From Parapristionchus giblindavisi (lineage: Eukaryota; Nematoda; Chromadorea; Rhabditida; Diplogasteridae), in contig CALSFV010000334.1 in the NCBI GenBank assembly GCA_943737045.1, positions 124,001 to 188,000 of the forward strand: a stretch of 64,000 nucleotides of DNA, read 5' to 3'. Below the pieces are notes generated by a model. That model saw only the letters and a program-made list of their open reading frames with translations, was not told where the DNA came from and ran no database searches. Every line of letters starts with the position of its first letter. The first letter of the stretch is position 1. Below are positions 42,890 to 54,950 of this stretch, one piece after another. Both the position numbers and the translations under genes were made by a program.

Positions 42890-45598
42890 ACTCCAACTCT
42901 TCGTCTACAGTATTCCTTCCATGTCGGATCTCACCATATCATAATCAATCAATATTTGTATATAATGAAGATCGATAAATCAATAATTTTCATATATTTC
43001 TTTCTTTGCTATTGTATGTCGGCGTTCCAACTAGTAAGGACGAAGATTGAACGAGAGCTTAATGCGTCTCTTCGGTTCTGTATTAATTCTGGATGAATCG
43101 TTATCAATCACTATTCGTAACGATCAAAATGTAGCGGCTCGGAGTGTAAACAATTTCAAGGAAAGCAGACCTTTAAAGAGAGAGAAACCATTATCAACGA
43201 CAGTGGATCAAAAGTCACACGAAAAAGGGCAGTATGTGTGATGTGGACTCTTACTACGACCAGCGGAATGCATATCTGAAATTGCATGCTTCGATCTCTT
43301 CGATGTTGTTTCTAACCCTGCACAAAACTCACTAACCCCGTCCCATTTCTTCTGGGCTACGGTAGGATGTACACTATCGCAGCCAAGCAGTAGTCCAAGT
43401 AGCCAAGGTCAGAATATTCCGGAAAATGATCAAAAACCGTCCGCGTCTCTGCGCTCGAATAGTCCAAAACTTATTACTGATCTTTTTCCCTTATCATTTT
43501 TCACATATTACTAATGATTAGCCACGTATGCATCACGAGGATACTAAAATTTAATGAGCGCTAATAATATCCATAGAACATTTGAGAAAACCCATGTTAA
43601 GTGACTAATCGACTACTTTATGACCAAAAAATGGTCAATGATATGAGAGATAAGAACGAAGTGCCTTGAAGCAAGGTGATAAATGTCAGATATACATACA
43701 CAATATAATCCAGTGTCTAGTCGTGACACGTGCGAACGCACTGCTATGTACATGTTTTGATAACTTTTAAGGAAAACCTTACTACCTCATTGTTACTACC
43801 TCCCGCAGGACTTAGTTTGCCTTGAACAAGGGGAAATTTGTAATGCACTGTTACATTTACCTTACGTGCCTACGCCGTAACCCGCTCCGTCGCGTGTCCG
43901 CATAACTCGTTTTGGTATTGTATTTCATGTGGCCATGTGTTCAATCCGTATTTCATCATCATACTTTTTTTCTGAAACCCAGATAAAGTTATAATTAATG
44001 GTCTTGCTTCGGTCATCGAGGGCGTGGCGTACTTCATCCTCTCGCATGATTTAAAAGGGTCATGAACCTCGACGGAAATCCACTACAGCAAATGGACACG
44101 GTTCATGCAATAATTTTTTAAAAGCCAAAAAGAGGAACAAATCGAAAATAATAGTCAGAAACAGTTCCAGAAACATCTTTAAAACAAGAATTCTACGGGA
44201 TATTTAATCAAATTCGACGTTTCTTTCCTCGAAGTTCTATAGTAAACTCGAATGAAAAGCTATCTCCACAGCAAAGGTTGCTGCATACTCAGCTGCTGCA
44301 AAGCGTTTGAGGTGTAGAACAAATGGCTAGCAACTATACTACAAATTCTACTAATCTTCGATAAAACAACAAAGGCCAAAGATCATGGACCAAAGCTACA
44401 AAGTTCAAACCGCAGACAGTCTGCCTCTGATCTTTGTATAGAAAAGTGATCAGCAAATGGTCAGCGACTCAAGAACAAACTGCATCCGAAGAGTGTTCTT
44501 TATCTTTTGAGAGTATTACTAATACACACGATTTTCCTCGATCCCAAAAGTGTCATTAGTACAGTTCCAGACATATACGTCTGATGAAATTAATTACACG
44601 GATCATAAAATACTACATATAGACGCCGATAAAAAAAATAAACACGGTACTTATCATTCAGAATCACAGGTGATATCACAATGCCTTTTAAGGATTGCAA
44701 ACCTTGAGACACTCTCAATGAACGTTACACCAACATTATGGTATAACATTTTTATCAGATTCGAGAGTGCAATCCAATGTTTGCTATTTTCTTTCATATT
44801 TTTTTACTCATGCCTGGGGCAGCAACATCACAGATTACATTTTTTTTTATATTTCCAGATTTCGCGATTTGTTGCAGAGATATGTGATCTATAGTTGATC
44901 TTGAACAGTTTAGTCTCGAAAAACTGAAAGTTGAAATTGAAAATAATGAAATTGTTGTGGTTAACTGCACAATTGTACTCTTCGCTCGTAGATAAGGAAT
45001 TGTCAGAGCGGACAGTTCAAAACCAAATTGGGTGTGCCTTTACATAACAAACGAAGCAGCTACATTCAAATGATGAGATACTGTTCACATTTATCAATAG
45101 CTGTCCTCTATCTCGTATATAAGTTCATCCAACATAATGACTCTGTTTTGCCACAACTCCTTATCTCCTTTTAGAGGATCGGACTCAATATGTAGTAGAA
45201 TAGACTGGCACATATACTTGTAGTTTACTCTAAGCACACTTCAAGATAAGTATATTGTAAAATATCGTCTAGTTTCGAGATAAATGCAATCAATATGGGA
45301 CACCCGTTCTCCTTTAGTAAAGGGTACTCTTTCAAATCCGAATATGGTTTATTCTCCTATTTGGGGAAAACTATCACTGTGATCAAGCAATTGCGGGAAT
45401 TTTTTTTGAGAAATATTGCTAAAATCAAAAAGCGACCAGTTGCAATGATTTATCGACCGATGATTCTCAATCAATTAGTAATAATAATAATAAATTTATC
45501 TGATTACGGAGAATATTTTCAGATTTATAATTAAATGTTGGACATGATCAAGTTATGAGGTAAGGAAGAAAGCAACGATTACATTATCTATACTCTAA
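42890..45598. other. Duplicated non-coding region
   Basis: No gene was recognised. 43510-43735 matches 55825-56276 in the last NDUFS1 intron. 44170-45100 matches parts of 47330-47830. A worn MITE family 1 arm is at about 44980-45045. Confidence 0.45.
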
Positions 45599-46230
45599 AT
45601 GAATGTAAAATCAAACCAGTTGCACTTTGTTAATTTCAACAGTCCAATTTGGATAAACAAAATGTACTTCAGCGCGTCGTTATCTCACCCCACAACCATT
45701 TCTCCATTTCATTCTCGTCTCGTTCGGTCTCCCGCAGTGGTCGATGGCTCTGAATCTCCTTCCTTCATGGTGAGTATCCAACGCGAAGTTCGGGTATCCA
45801 TATATCACTCACAACCTCGAAATATTGTGGAGTCGATTCTTATTTTACATACTTTACTTCGTTAGCGTAGTGTTGCTTTTGATAAGAGACGTCACGTTGG
45901 TCGAACTAATAGTTTTAGTGTTTATTGGTATTCCGCGGAAATTAGTGTTACCGTAGTCTTGAGAACAACTTCTGGTACGGTAATTCACGGTACGGTAGGT
46001 ACGGTACGGTAGTGATTCTGGCTACGGTAGTCTAGAAAAAACGTTTGTCTTTGTAGTGGTTTGACAAGCTCCTTTATTCTTTCAGAAGAGCAAATAAAAG
46101 AAGGGACAGGCAAAAAAAGGAAGATGATGAGGAAGAGGAGAAGAGTTGTGCAGAGAAAGTGGGACCCTTCGACCACGGTTATACCAACGGAGCCATCGAG
46201 TACGGATGAGTCAACAGTGACCACTGAGAC
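45599..46230 (+). CDS. Mucin-like Thr/Pro-rich locus, copy A
   Basis: A candidate first exon (from ATG 45661) reads MYFSASLSHPTTISPFHSRL, ending at GTGAGT near 45769. A second exon starts after TTCTTTCAG at about 46086 and is open in one frame: a Lys/Arg-rich stretch (KKRKMMRKRRRVVQRKW), then STTVIPTEPSSTDESTVTTE and stop. The two exons as drawn do not agree in phase, so a middle exon or another first exon is missing. The Thr/Pro/Ser-rich end suggests an O-glycosylated extracellular protein. Same layout in copies B and C. Confidence 0.4.
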
Positions 46231-46549
46231 CACCAATTAGTGGTACTCTTGGTACATATACCTCATGGCCTCCAATACAAAAAAACGCACATATCGACCT
46301 ATCCGAACCAACTTTCCCACCGACACAATTCAATGATAAAGTCGTGTGTTAAACTGTTCGAAGCAACACAATCATTATGGTATAAAAGGCTTTTAAAAAT
46401 TAATCACGATATTCAAAGCACACGAAGTCCAGCAGGAGATTACTGATAATCCAGTGATAAACGATATGTATCAATGCCAATTTTCATTTATCGATGGACT
46501 CTTTGCACACTAACAGAATACATTGTCCATCTTCACAATACGAAGCACT

Positions 46550-46657
46550 TTAAAGGTACACGAGCAATTCCACTCTCCGGCTATACTCTCAAGGACAAAG
46601 AAAACGAGAAAGTATTGCCAGAGCGGAGAATTTCAAATGAGCTTGGAGTGTCTTTAA
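46550..46657. mobile_element. MITE family 1
   Basis: TTAA at 46550-46553 and 46654-46657, the latter shared with the tRNA-carrying element that follows, as at 5513-5975. Confidence 0.75.
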
Positions 46658-46999
46658 AGGTGGAGTCCGGCGAATATTTTCGTGAACAAACTGTGAAGAC
46701 AGAAATCTAGCCAAAGTGATTCTGCATGTCGTTCATAGATTATATTATGCTAATTCAGCTTATTGATCGCTAGAATCATGAACGAATCATGCTTGATGTA
46801 CAGGCAAAGGCGCGAAATTTTGAAAATAAGAAAGTTCGGCAATAGGTTTCGAACCCGCGACGTTACGCTAACTAGACAGCGCATTTACGACTACACCAAG
46901 CGATAGATGCCTGGCCACGCTAATTTCTTGCATATCACTAATCTCTTGTACAAATGACGTTACGTATTTGCATAGACATTCGAGGGCCTCCATCTTTAA
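46654..46999 (-). mobile_element. TTAA-flanked TIR element carrying a tRNA-like sequence, copy 3
   Basis: TTAA at 46654-46657 and 46996-46999; ends AGGTGGAGTCCGGCGAATAT and the complement of AGATGGAGGCCCTCGAAT. The tRNA-like unit lies on the minus strand at about 46838-46908, with B-box-like CGGGTTCGAAACC. Confidence 0.7.
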
Positions 47000-48115
47000 G
47001 TGTCACTCTACTAGCAGGGAAAGATAATTGTGTCCCTAATATCCGCAATTTGGAACTTGTTTTTTTCAATGCCCAATCGATCTGACAAATTTTGTACAAT
47101 TTTATATCTGGCCACCTGCATAGGGTTATGCTTGCAAGTATATGCTTAGCTAAGACTAACAATAAATCTAAGAACAGGCTTAGCAAAGCCTAAAAGCCTT
47201 GTAAGCGTATACAAAATTGTACGAAAGTTGTCAGATCGAACGGGCATTGATAAAACAAATGCCAAATGGTCAATCGGTCTAAAACGTCGACGGAGGTCTA
47301 CGACAGCAATTTGATACAGTTCAAGCAATAAAATATGTTTTGAGAGAATCAAGACAGAAGTTACAATCGGAAAAAATAGGCAATAACGGTCAAAGAGACA
47401 TCTATGAAGCAAGAATTCGACGGGAAATTTGATGAAATTCTATGACTCTTTCCTCGAACTATAAATTCCTCCTCTGCTTCTTATTCGACTTCTCTGAAGC
47501 GCATAATGAGAGGGGAGGGCAGCTAATGGTCAGCGATCCATACACAAACTGTAATCTATGAATGTTATGTATCCTTTCACAGTATTACGAATAGGTACAG
47601 ACGATTTATCACGATTCATAAAGTGTCATATCGTCAGAATCGTATAGTTCCAGACATATATGACATATATTCGATCACGGCTGATGAAACTAATTACACA
47701 GATCATAAAACACTATAGACGGCGATAAAAAAGAAACATAACAACGGCACATTGCTTATCAGTCGAAATCACCGGTTGCTATTTTTTTGTCATATTTGAA
47801 ATTTCATGACTGTGTCTGGGGAAGCAATGATCTTGCATCGCATATTACGTTTTTTATTCTATCTATCGTGGGTATCTATTTTTTCACTGAATTATTTTCA
47901 TGATTCAAAATTCGAAAAGGATCAAGTGTATCGGTTTCATTCTGAAGATCGTTTTCGAGATAGATCAGAAGAATCAGTCGTTTAGTGGCAACCATTCCAT
48001 CCACAATGGTGCTGTGCTTGATAAAGGTCATTAAATTGTAAATTAAATTGTAAAATTGATTCTCAATCATGTACTCTAAATGTAAGTAAATTCAATTCAC
48101 TTGCAAAAGACAAAT
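47000..48115. other. Duplicated non-coding region
   Basis: 47330-47830 resembles 44170-44700, part of a tandem duplication that also carries the mucin-like loci. No coding exon was recognised. Confidence 0.4.
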
Positions 48116-48690
48116 TTGGATAAACAAAATGTACTTCATTATCTCAACCCACAACCATTTCTCCATTTCATTCTCGTCTCGTTCGGTCTCTCTCAGTGGT
48201 CGATGCCTCTGAATCGCCTCTAACAACCTTCAGGTATGTCGAAGAGCGGGTATTTATATATCACTCCCTACCTCGAAATATTGTGGAGTCGATTCTTATT
48301 TTACATACTTCACTTCGTCAGCGAAGTGTAGCTTTTGATAAGATAGTTTTGATAGTTTTAGTGTTTCATGGTTTCATTGTGTAACATAATTGTCTGTATG
48401 AGTCTTGGCATTCCGCGGGAATTAGTGTTACCGTAGTCTTGAGAACAACTTCTGGTACGGTAGTCCATAGTGATTCAGGCTACGGTAGTTTGGAGAAAAA
48501 ACGTTTGTCTTGGGAGTGATTTGAAAAGCTCCATAAAAATCTATTCTTCTTTCAGAAGAACAATCGAAAGAAGAAGGGAAGAGGAGAAGAGTTGTCCAGA
48601 GAAAGTAGGATCCATCGACCACAGTTGTACCAACGAACACACCGACCACGAATGAGAAAACACCAATGAGACCACCAAGTAAACAATTGT
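48116..48690 (+). pseudogene. Mucin-like locus, copy B (broken)
   Basis: Aligned with copies A and C, the first exon has lost bases after ATGTACTTC, so the start codon is out of frame with the shared TTISPFHSRLVRS coding. In the second exon the Trp codon of copy A (QRKW) is a stop (QRK-TAG) just before the STTVVPT segment. Both lesions point to a pseudogene. Confidence 0.5.
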
Positions 48691-48984
48691 GGTACTAATG
48701 GTACATACACCATATGGCCTCCAATAAAAAAAACGCACATATCGACCTATCCGATCCAACTTTCCCATCGGCACAATTCAATGATAAAGTCGTGTGAAAA
48801 ACTGTTCGAAGCAACACAATCATTATGCTATAAAAGGTTTATAAAAATTAATCACGATATTCAAAGCACACGAAGTCCAGAAGGAGATTACTGAGAATCC
48901 AGTGATAAACGATATGTATGTTATTCTCTGTAGTAATCTATGCCAATTTTCATTTATCGATCGAGTCTTTGCACTCAGACTTCT

Positions 48985-49090
48985 AAGCACTTTAAACGCA
49001 CACGAGCAATTTCACTCTTCGTTCTGGCTACACTCTCTCACGAAAAAGTAAACGAGAAAGTATTGCCTGTGCGGAGATTTTCAAATAAGC
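48985..49090. mobile_element. Worn MITE family 1
   Basis: Starts CTTTAAACGCACACGAGCAA and keeps the central CTCTCTCA/GAGAAAG hairpin; the right end is eroded. Confidence 0.5.
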
Positions 49091-50141
49091 TTCACTTTAC
49101 TTTAGTGATAAACAGTTGAATCCCCTCCTAGAAGACTTTGGAAAGTCAGGAGCGGTATCTCCATCTTGTCAAGCAGGCCAATTGGACGAACAACGCAAAG
49201 TTTTCGTGGGTTATTTGAATGTTCTTATCAAGATTCTTTTTGGACGTTTTCTTGAATGGAGAAGAATTCTCTCAGAGACCGAAGGATAGAACTTGTGGAT
49301 ATGATGATTCGCCCTGCTTTGACCCCCTCTACATATGACATGTAGACAGGATAAATTATTATTATTTACTTTAGTGTCACTTTACTAGTAGGGATTCTGT
49401 CCCGAATGTTAGAATATTTCGGCATTTTAGCAGCTAGTGGCAAGGCAATTGCACAAGTACATTTAATACGGACAATATGTAATTACTATTATTATAATGA
49501 AACTGTGAGGGATGTTCACAGTAATCGCTTAACAAACGGATCTTGGACCACGAAATATCAACGAACTTTGGTAAAAAATCGTGATATCAGTAACACTGTA
49601 GTTTGAAAACGATGAAAGGTAAAGATGATAGATTGAAAAGGACCCGTGTAAAGAGTTTGACGCTATTACGAAGAACTATTAGGTGTAAAGAATTACTGGG
49701 CTGTCCCAAAAGTCTGAACTTTTTTCACGATTCGAATTTTATTAAATAACAAACGAAGCAGCTAAATTCAAATGGTGTACATCCAGAACACCTTAACTCT
49801 TTACGAATATACTTTTTTTATTTGCACAAACAATAAGAGTATGTATTATAATCGACTTCACTGTGATCAAGCAACTGCGGGGAAATCTTGTAAAATGTCA
49901 CTAAAATAATAAAGATTGAATTGATGCTGAGTGATACTCTAGTCATAGCTGGGTCAGCAGCTCCTTGAAACAGATTTGACTTATCCCACTACAAAGACTC
50001 CTTGTGTCAATCAACCTGTATGAAGTCATAAAAGCGACCATTTGCAATAACTGATAAATCATTGCAATTGGTCGCTTTAAATGTAAGTAAATTCAATCCA
50101 ATTGCACTTTGTCAATGCTAACAATCAAATTTGAATAAACA
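49091..50141. other. Non-coding, partly duplicated
   Basis: No gene was recognised. Short segments near 49740-49900 resemble 45040-45420. Confidence 0.4.
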
Positions 50142-50810
50142 AAATGTCTTCATCATTATCTCAACCCACAACCATTTCACCATTTCATTCTCATATCGTT
50201 CCCTCTCCCACATTGGTCGATCACTTTGACTTGCATAACCTTCAACAACGGTGAGCATCTATATTGAAGATCGGGTATCTGCATATCACTCTCACCCTAT
50301 TTTGAATACAAGAATTATTAGATAGTTTAATTATAGATAATAAGTTGGAAGCCATCGACAGCGGTTGTGCCAACGGAACCACCCACGAAGGTTGTGCCAA
50401 CGGAGCCACCCACCAAGGTTGTGCCAACGGAACCAACCACGACGGTTGTGCCAACGAAACCACCCACCAAGGTTGTGCCAACGGAGCCACCCACCACGGT
50501 TGTGCCAACGGAGCCACCCACCACGGTTGTGCCAACGGAGCCACCCACCACGGTTGTGCCAACGGAACCAACTACCACGGTTGTGCCAACGAAACTACCC
50601 ACCAAGGTTGTGCCAACGGAGCCACCCACCACGATTGTGCCAACGGAGCCACCCACCACGGTTGTGCCAACGGAGCCACCCACCACGGTTGTGCCAACGG
50701 AGCCACCCACCACGGAGACCACCAATTCGATAATTGTGGTACTCGTGGTACATAAACCTCATGGCCTCGAATATACGATCACCATATCATATCCAACTTA
50801 CCCATTTTGA
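50142..50810 (+). CDS. Mucin-like Thr/Pro repeat gene, copy C
   Basis: The candidate first exon at 50142-50250 reads MSSSLSQPTTISPFHSHIVP and ends at a GTGAGC donor. The repeat exon (about 50345-50810) contains about 13 units of 27 bases, GTTGTGCCAACGGAGCCACC plus seven more, coding VVPTEPPTT with K/T and E/K swaps, then ETTNSIIVVLVVHKPHG. All three plus frames are open across the array. I chose this frame because it matches the non-repeat ends of copies A and B. The acceptor for the repeat exon is not clear. Likely a secreted or surface mucin-like protein; function unknown. Confidence 0.5.
50360..50714. repeat. 27-bp coding minisatellite
   Basis: About 13 direct units with no spacers. Variation is mainly A/G at the third base of the Glu codon and small swaps at unit ends. 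A length that is a multiple of three keeps all frames open. Confidence 0.85.
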
Positions 50811-52482
50811 ACCGAACGTGAAACACTTCAATGATAAAGCCATGTGTCAAACTATTCGAAGTAACGCAATCATAATGGTATAAAAGCTTTAAAACAATAA
50901 ATCTAGTTCTTCAAGGCACATGAGGCCCTGATGGAGATCAGTGTCATTTTCCATTTATCGATCTGTCTTTGCACACAACATTTAGCTATAATAGAATGCT
51001 GTTGCCGACAATTTTCGAAAATAAACAAATAACGTAAACTCTGATAGAATCCCTTTTCTTTAAGGTTACTGATGAGCTTTCCTTTCGTCGAGATAATATA
51101 TTTTATATCTTCAATAAATACAGAAATAAATCTAGAACACATTAATGGACGCAACGCAAACGATACTTTTTTCACGGCATCACTTATTTCTCAATAACAC
51201 ATTCGGATTCAATTTTTGTTGGCGTGCTCATTGGGAACCATCGAGTCCATTTCTATTTGTATACTCTGTCGTTATGCCTATCAGCAATATAAAACTGATA
51301 ACACGTCGAGCACTCGTAGACAGAGACTAGATATATAGTGATAGCAGACGAATTCCTATTCAGTACAATTACAGTACACCGCATGATCCTTATGTGCGAT
51401 GTGCTAGATTTAAATGAAGTGTCTCAAATACTGTTTTACAGAGCAAGTTTTTTGCGTATTCCTACCCCAACCGCTAAATTTTGCATATTATTTCTTATAT
51501 CTGTGGTAGAGTTATCGCGCTTCAAAGTTTTCTGGTGTAAGCCATTTTATTTGCAAGACAGACAAGCGAGTTAGCATTAATTTTGAGAGAGTTTCTTTGT
51601 TGAGCGGTTGTTCGAAATGCATAGAATACTTTGGTTTAGGGAATACTGGAATTCAAACACTTACTATTAAAAGTGTAGAAGTGTCTATCTGTTTGTTGGA
51701 AAACTTTATCATTAATCTTAGATATCTCCTGAATTCTCTCATTGTTTTCGTTTATCTGTGTACCGTTAGATGTGCTTTGATTGACAAAGTATACATTTAA
51801 TCTGTTGCGATAAAATATTACATTATAATATACTTCGAATATCTAGTTTTTAAATCATGATTTGCGGTGATTGATCTAAAAATACGGGAAACAACAGTCG
51901 CTTCATTCTCATATTCATCGCTGCTTCATCGATAATGTTACTGATCGTTGAAAGGCGGTTCCGAGTAAAGTAAACACGAAAAGAGTATGTGACAAGTGCG
52001 CACCGTTCCACTTTAAAGATTACTTTACGTGTCTACGTTCTTCCCCAATTTTTCCATCAGGTCAAACACAATTCACCATTTAACATAACCTTACTACCTC
52101 GTTGTGGTATTGTATTTTATGTGTCCCGAATGTATTCTCTGTTTATATCGTTATCATACCTTCCTCACAATCAAACCAACATACAGCAAAAAATCACAAA
52201 AAAATAAAAATAAAAAAAAAACTTTGTAAGAAAAAAAACAGACATAGAAAAATTTATAAAGAAAACGATAAACCGTAATTGTTCACCACAAATCTCCTCC
52301 CACTTTTATTACATATAAGTACGTCTATCCATTTCAATTCTCACTTCCCTGTTTCATTGTTGATAATTTCACGTCTCACACACCTTGTCATGTCTACCGT
52401 ACCCAAACGAATATACGATCTCTACCGTAATCTACACTGTTATCAGTGAATCAATATATTACAAGCAGCAACTACCGTAGTC
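50811..52482. other. Intergenic, duplicated relative to 37.6-38.4 kb
   Basis: 51218-51298 is the broken counterpart of the small secreted ORF at 37653-37781. 51520-51620 shares a motif with 24220-24290 and 53735-53830. 52310-52482 matches the 5' flank of copy 1 of the 61-residue gene. No intact gene was recognised. Confidence 0.45.
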
Positions 52483-54600
52483 ATGACGTTCTCCACTCGG
52501 GACCATTTGCGAACACTTCTTCGAGGTATCGAACTTCAATCCAATTCTTGTCGTTTCATTCCTCGACAATTACATTGTGCAATTACATTAGACTTTCAGT
52601 TTTATCATTCATCAATTTTGTTTTAATATCGTTCCTCGCTACTGTGCAATTGTATTCTATATATAAATCTTATCATTCATCAGCCAAAGATCAAAGATCA
52701 CATTTTAGTTCATAGAACGGGTTGTACTCCTTTTTTTTCGATTTTCATAACACCTAAAGTTGAAGTGTTTTGAGAAAAAAATATTTTTCATGTATAAACT
52801 GTGTACATCCGTTCAAATCTTCTCTCTATCACTCGGGCATTATCTCGAACAATAATTAACCTTGTAATTCGACTTGTAATTTTCATTATGCAGACGCTCA
52901 CGACCAAAATCTGGCGCCAGAACCGCGTCGCGTCCGCATCGCACCACTAGCTCCGGTGCAGCCACCCATCTCCCGCGGTTGGCACTGTGTCGCATGGGAC
53001 ATGTACAGTGTAGCCTAAAAGTCATCGGACACTTTTTCATTTTTTTATAACTTTTGATCCAGAAAAGCAATCAAGCTGATCTTTTGAGTCAGTGTACAGA
53101 ATTTATCAAGGGATACAACCATGATGTGTTTGTGTAATTAAATTAGTTCACTGTTGCATAGTAATGATGCTATCGAAATACACTTTTTTGAAAAATGACA
53201 TTTCTTTGGTGAAAGGCCCTGTTCTTCCGAAACATTGTGAGAGTGGAGAACTCCACTAGGGCTGCACAGTCAAACAATCCGGAATAGCTCCGACTCCGAT
53301 TTCAAGCTGTAGCAGGGGTTGCAACTTTGACCCCCAAAATTTATAACTCAGCTTCTAGATGTTCTAACGACCCGCTCTAAGTGCTAAAATGATGCTAGTG
53401 GCGAGTAATGTATATTCCCAGATTACGGTAGTCATAGCTCGTCATTTGCCCTCAGGGCACAAAATAATTTTTTTGATGAAGGACTGAATTTGAGACCCTA
53501 CCGTTCAGAGGGCAGTTCTTCTAAAATTATGGTTCCTGCGCAAGTAGCTTTGCAATGTATCATATATTCATGTCCCTTATTTTGGTTTAGTTCCGATTCC
53601 TTTTAGATCCGTAGCAAAAGTTATGCTGAGGTCTACTCGGTTTCAGCGACCAAAGATCAAAATCCCAAGATCAAAGATCGGAGTTCAGCAATAGTGTAAA
53701 AATTTTTGTGTACATCTCTAACATGCATCACAGTATTCTGGTCCAAGCCATTTTTCTTCCAAAGCAAGACAAAGGAGAGACCATTGTATTCGAGAGAGTT
53801 TGTATGTTGAGCGGTCGTTCTTGCTTTGAGAGTCATGAGAACGCTGTGGCATAGGTGCTTTGCAAATAAGATATTTCGTCAATAGAGGCCCAGGGATGAG
53901 AGCAGTAAGAAAGAAAACACAAGAGCGCGCACCGAGTAGACCTCAGCATAACTTTTGCTACGGGCCTGAAAGGAATCGGAACTAAACCAAAATAAGGGAA
54001 ATAAATATATGATACATTACAAAGCTGCCTGCGCAGGAACCATAATTTTAGAAGACCTGCCTTCTGAACGGTAGGGTCTCAAAATCGGTGCTCCCAGCAA
54101 AAAAATTATTCTATGCCCTGAGGGCAAATGACGAGCTATGACTACCGTAATCTGGGGATAAACATCACTCGCCACTGACATCATTTTAGCACTTAGAACA
54201 TATCGTTAGCACGTCTATAAGCTGAGTTATAAATTTGGGGGGTCAAAGTTGCAACCCTGCTACAGCTTGAAATCGGAGTCGGAGCCATTCCGGATTGTGT
54301 CACTGTGCAGCCCTAGTGGGGTTCTCCACTCTCACAATGTTTCGGAAGAACAGGGACTTTCACCAAAGAAATGTAATTTTTCAAAAAAGTGTATTTCGAT
54401 AGCATCATTACTATGCAACAGTGAACTAATTTAATTACACAAACACATCATGGTTGTATCCCTTGATAAATTCTGTACACTGACTCAAAAGATCAGCTTG
54501 ATTGCCTTCGTGGATCAAAAGTTATAAAAAAATGAAAAAGTGTCCGATGACTTTTAGGCTACACTGTACCACTTCGATGCTCCACCTTCGATGCTTCGAT
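52483..54600 (+). pseudogene. Unrecognised 61-residue protein, copy 2, interrupted by a transposon
   Basis: Exons 52483-52525 and 52894-53003 read MTFSTRDHLRTLLRD, then AHDQNLAPEPRRVRIAPLAP and GWHCVAWDM. The element at 53006-54566 is inserted at the next TA. After it the gene resumes with HFDAPP, then a short local duplication (CTTCGATGC repeats) changes the end relative to copy 1. Without excision the last part is disrupted, so this copy is probably inactive or truncated. Confidence 0.6.
53004..54568. mobile_element. Tc1/mariner-like fold-back, 1.56 kb, TA target
   Basis: TA at 53004-53005 and 54567-54568. The ends read CAGTGTAGCCTAAAAGTCAT and its complement. Arms of about 640 bases are near-perfect inverted repeats; a loop at about 53655-53930 carries a segment that also occurs at 24220 and 51520. 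No transposase ORF. The uninterrupted target is seen at 42855-42865. Confidence 0.85.
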
Positions 54601-54950
54601 GCTACTATACTAACAATAACAAACAACTCTTCATCTACAGTATGCTTTCCACGCCAGATCTCACCATGTCATATTCAATCAATATTTGTATATACCGCCG
54701 ATCGATAAATCAATATTTTTTCATATATTTATTTTCTTCGTTACTATATGGGCTACTGCTGACAATACATGTACACAATCTAACTTTGTCTCGCGAGAGA
54801 AAAGATGGGGGAAGACGGAAGAGGAAAAACAACGAGAATAGAGTGTGAACAGATCGATAAATTGGTGGTGCGAGTCACGATCATGACCCAGCTGAACGCC
54901 TACTACAACTGATGGGGTGATTACGGTAAATCGATGGGGTCGACCGCTCT

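Noticed and set aside
50360..50714. Minus-strand Gly/Val-rich or Cys/Gly/His-rich protein from the 27-bp array
   Set aside because: All frames stay open because the unit is a multiple of three. Only the VVPTEPPTT frame agrees with the non-repeat sequence of copies A and B.
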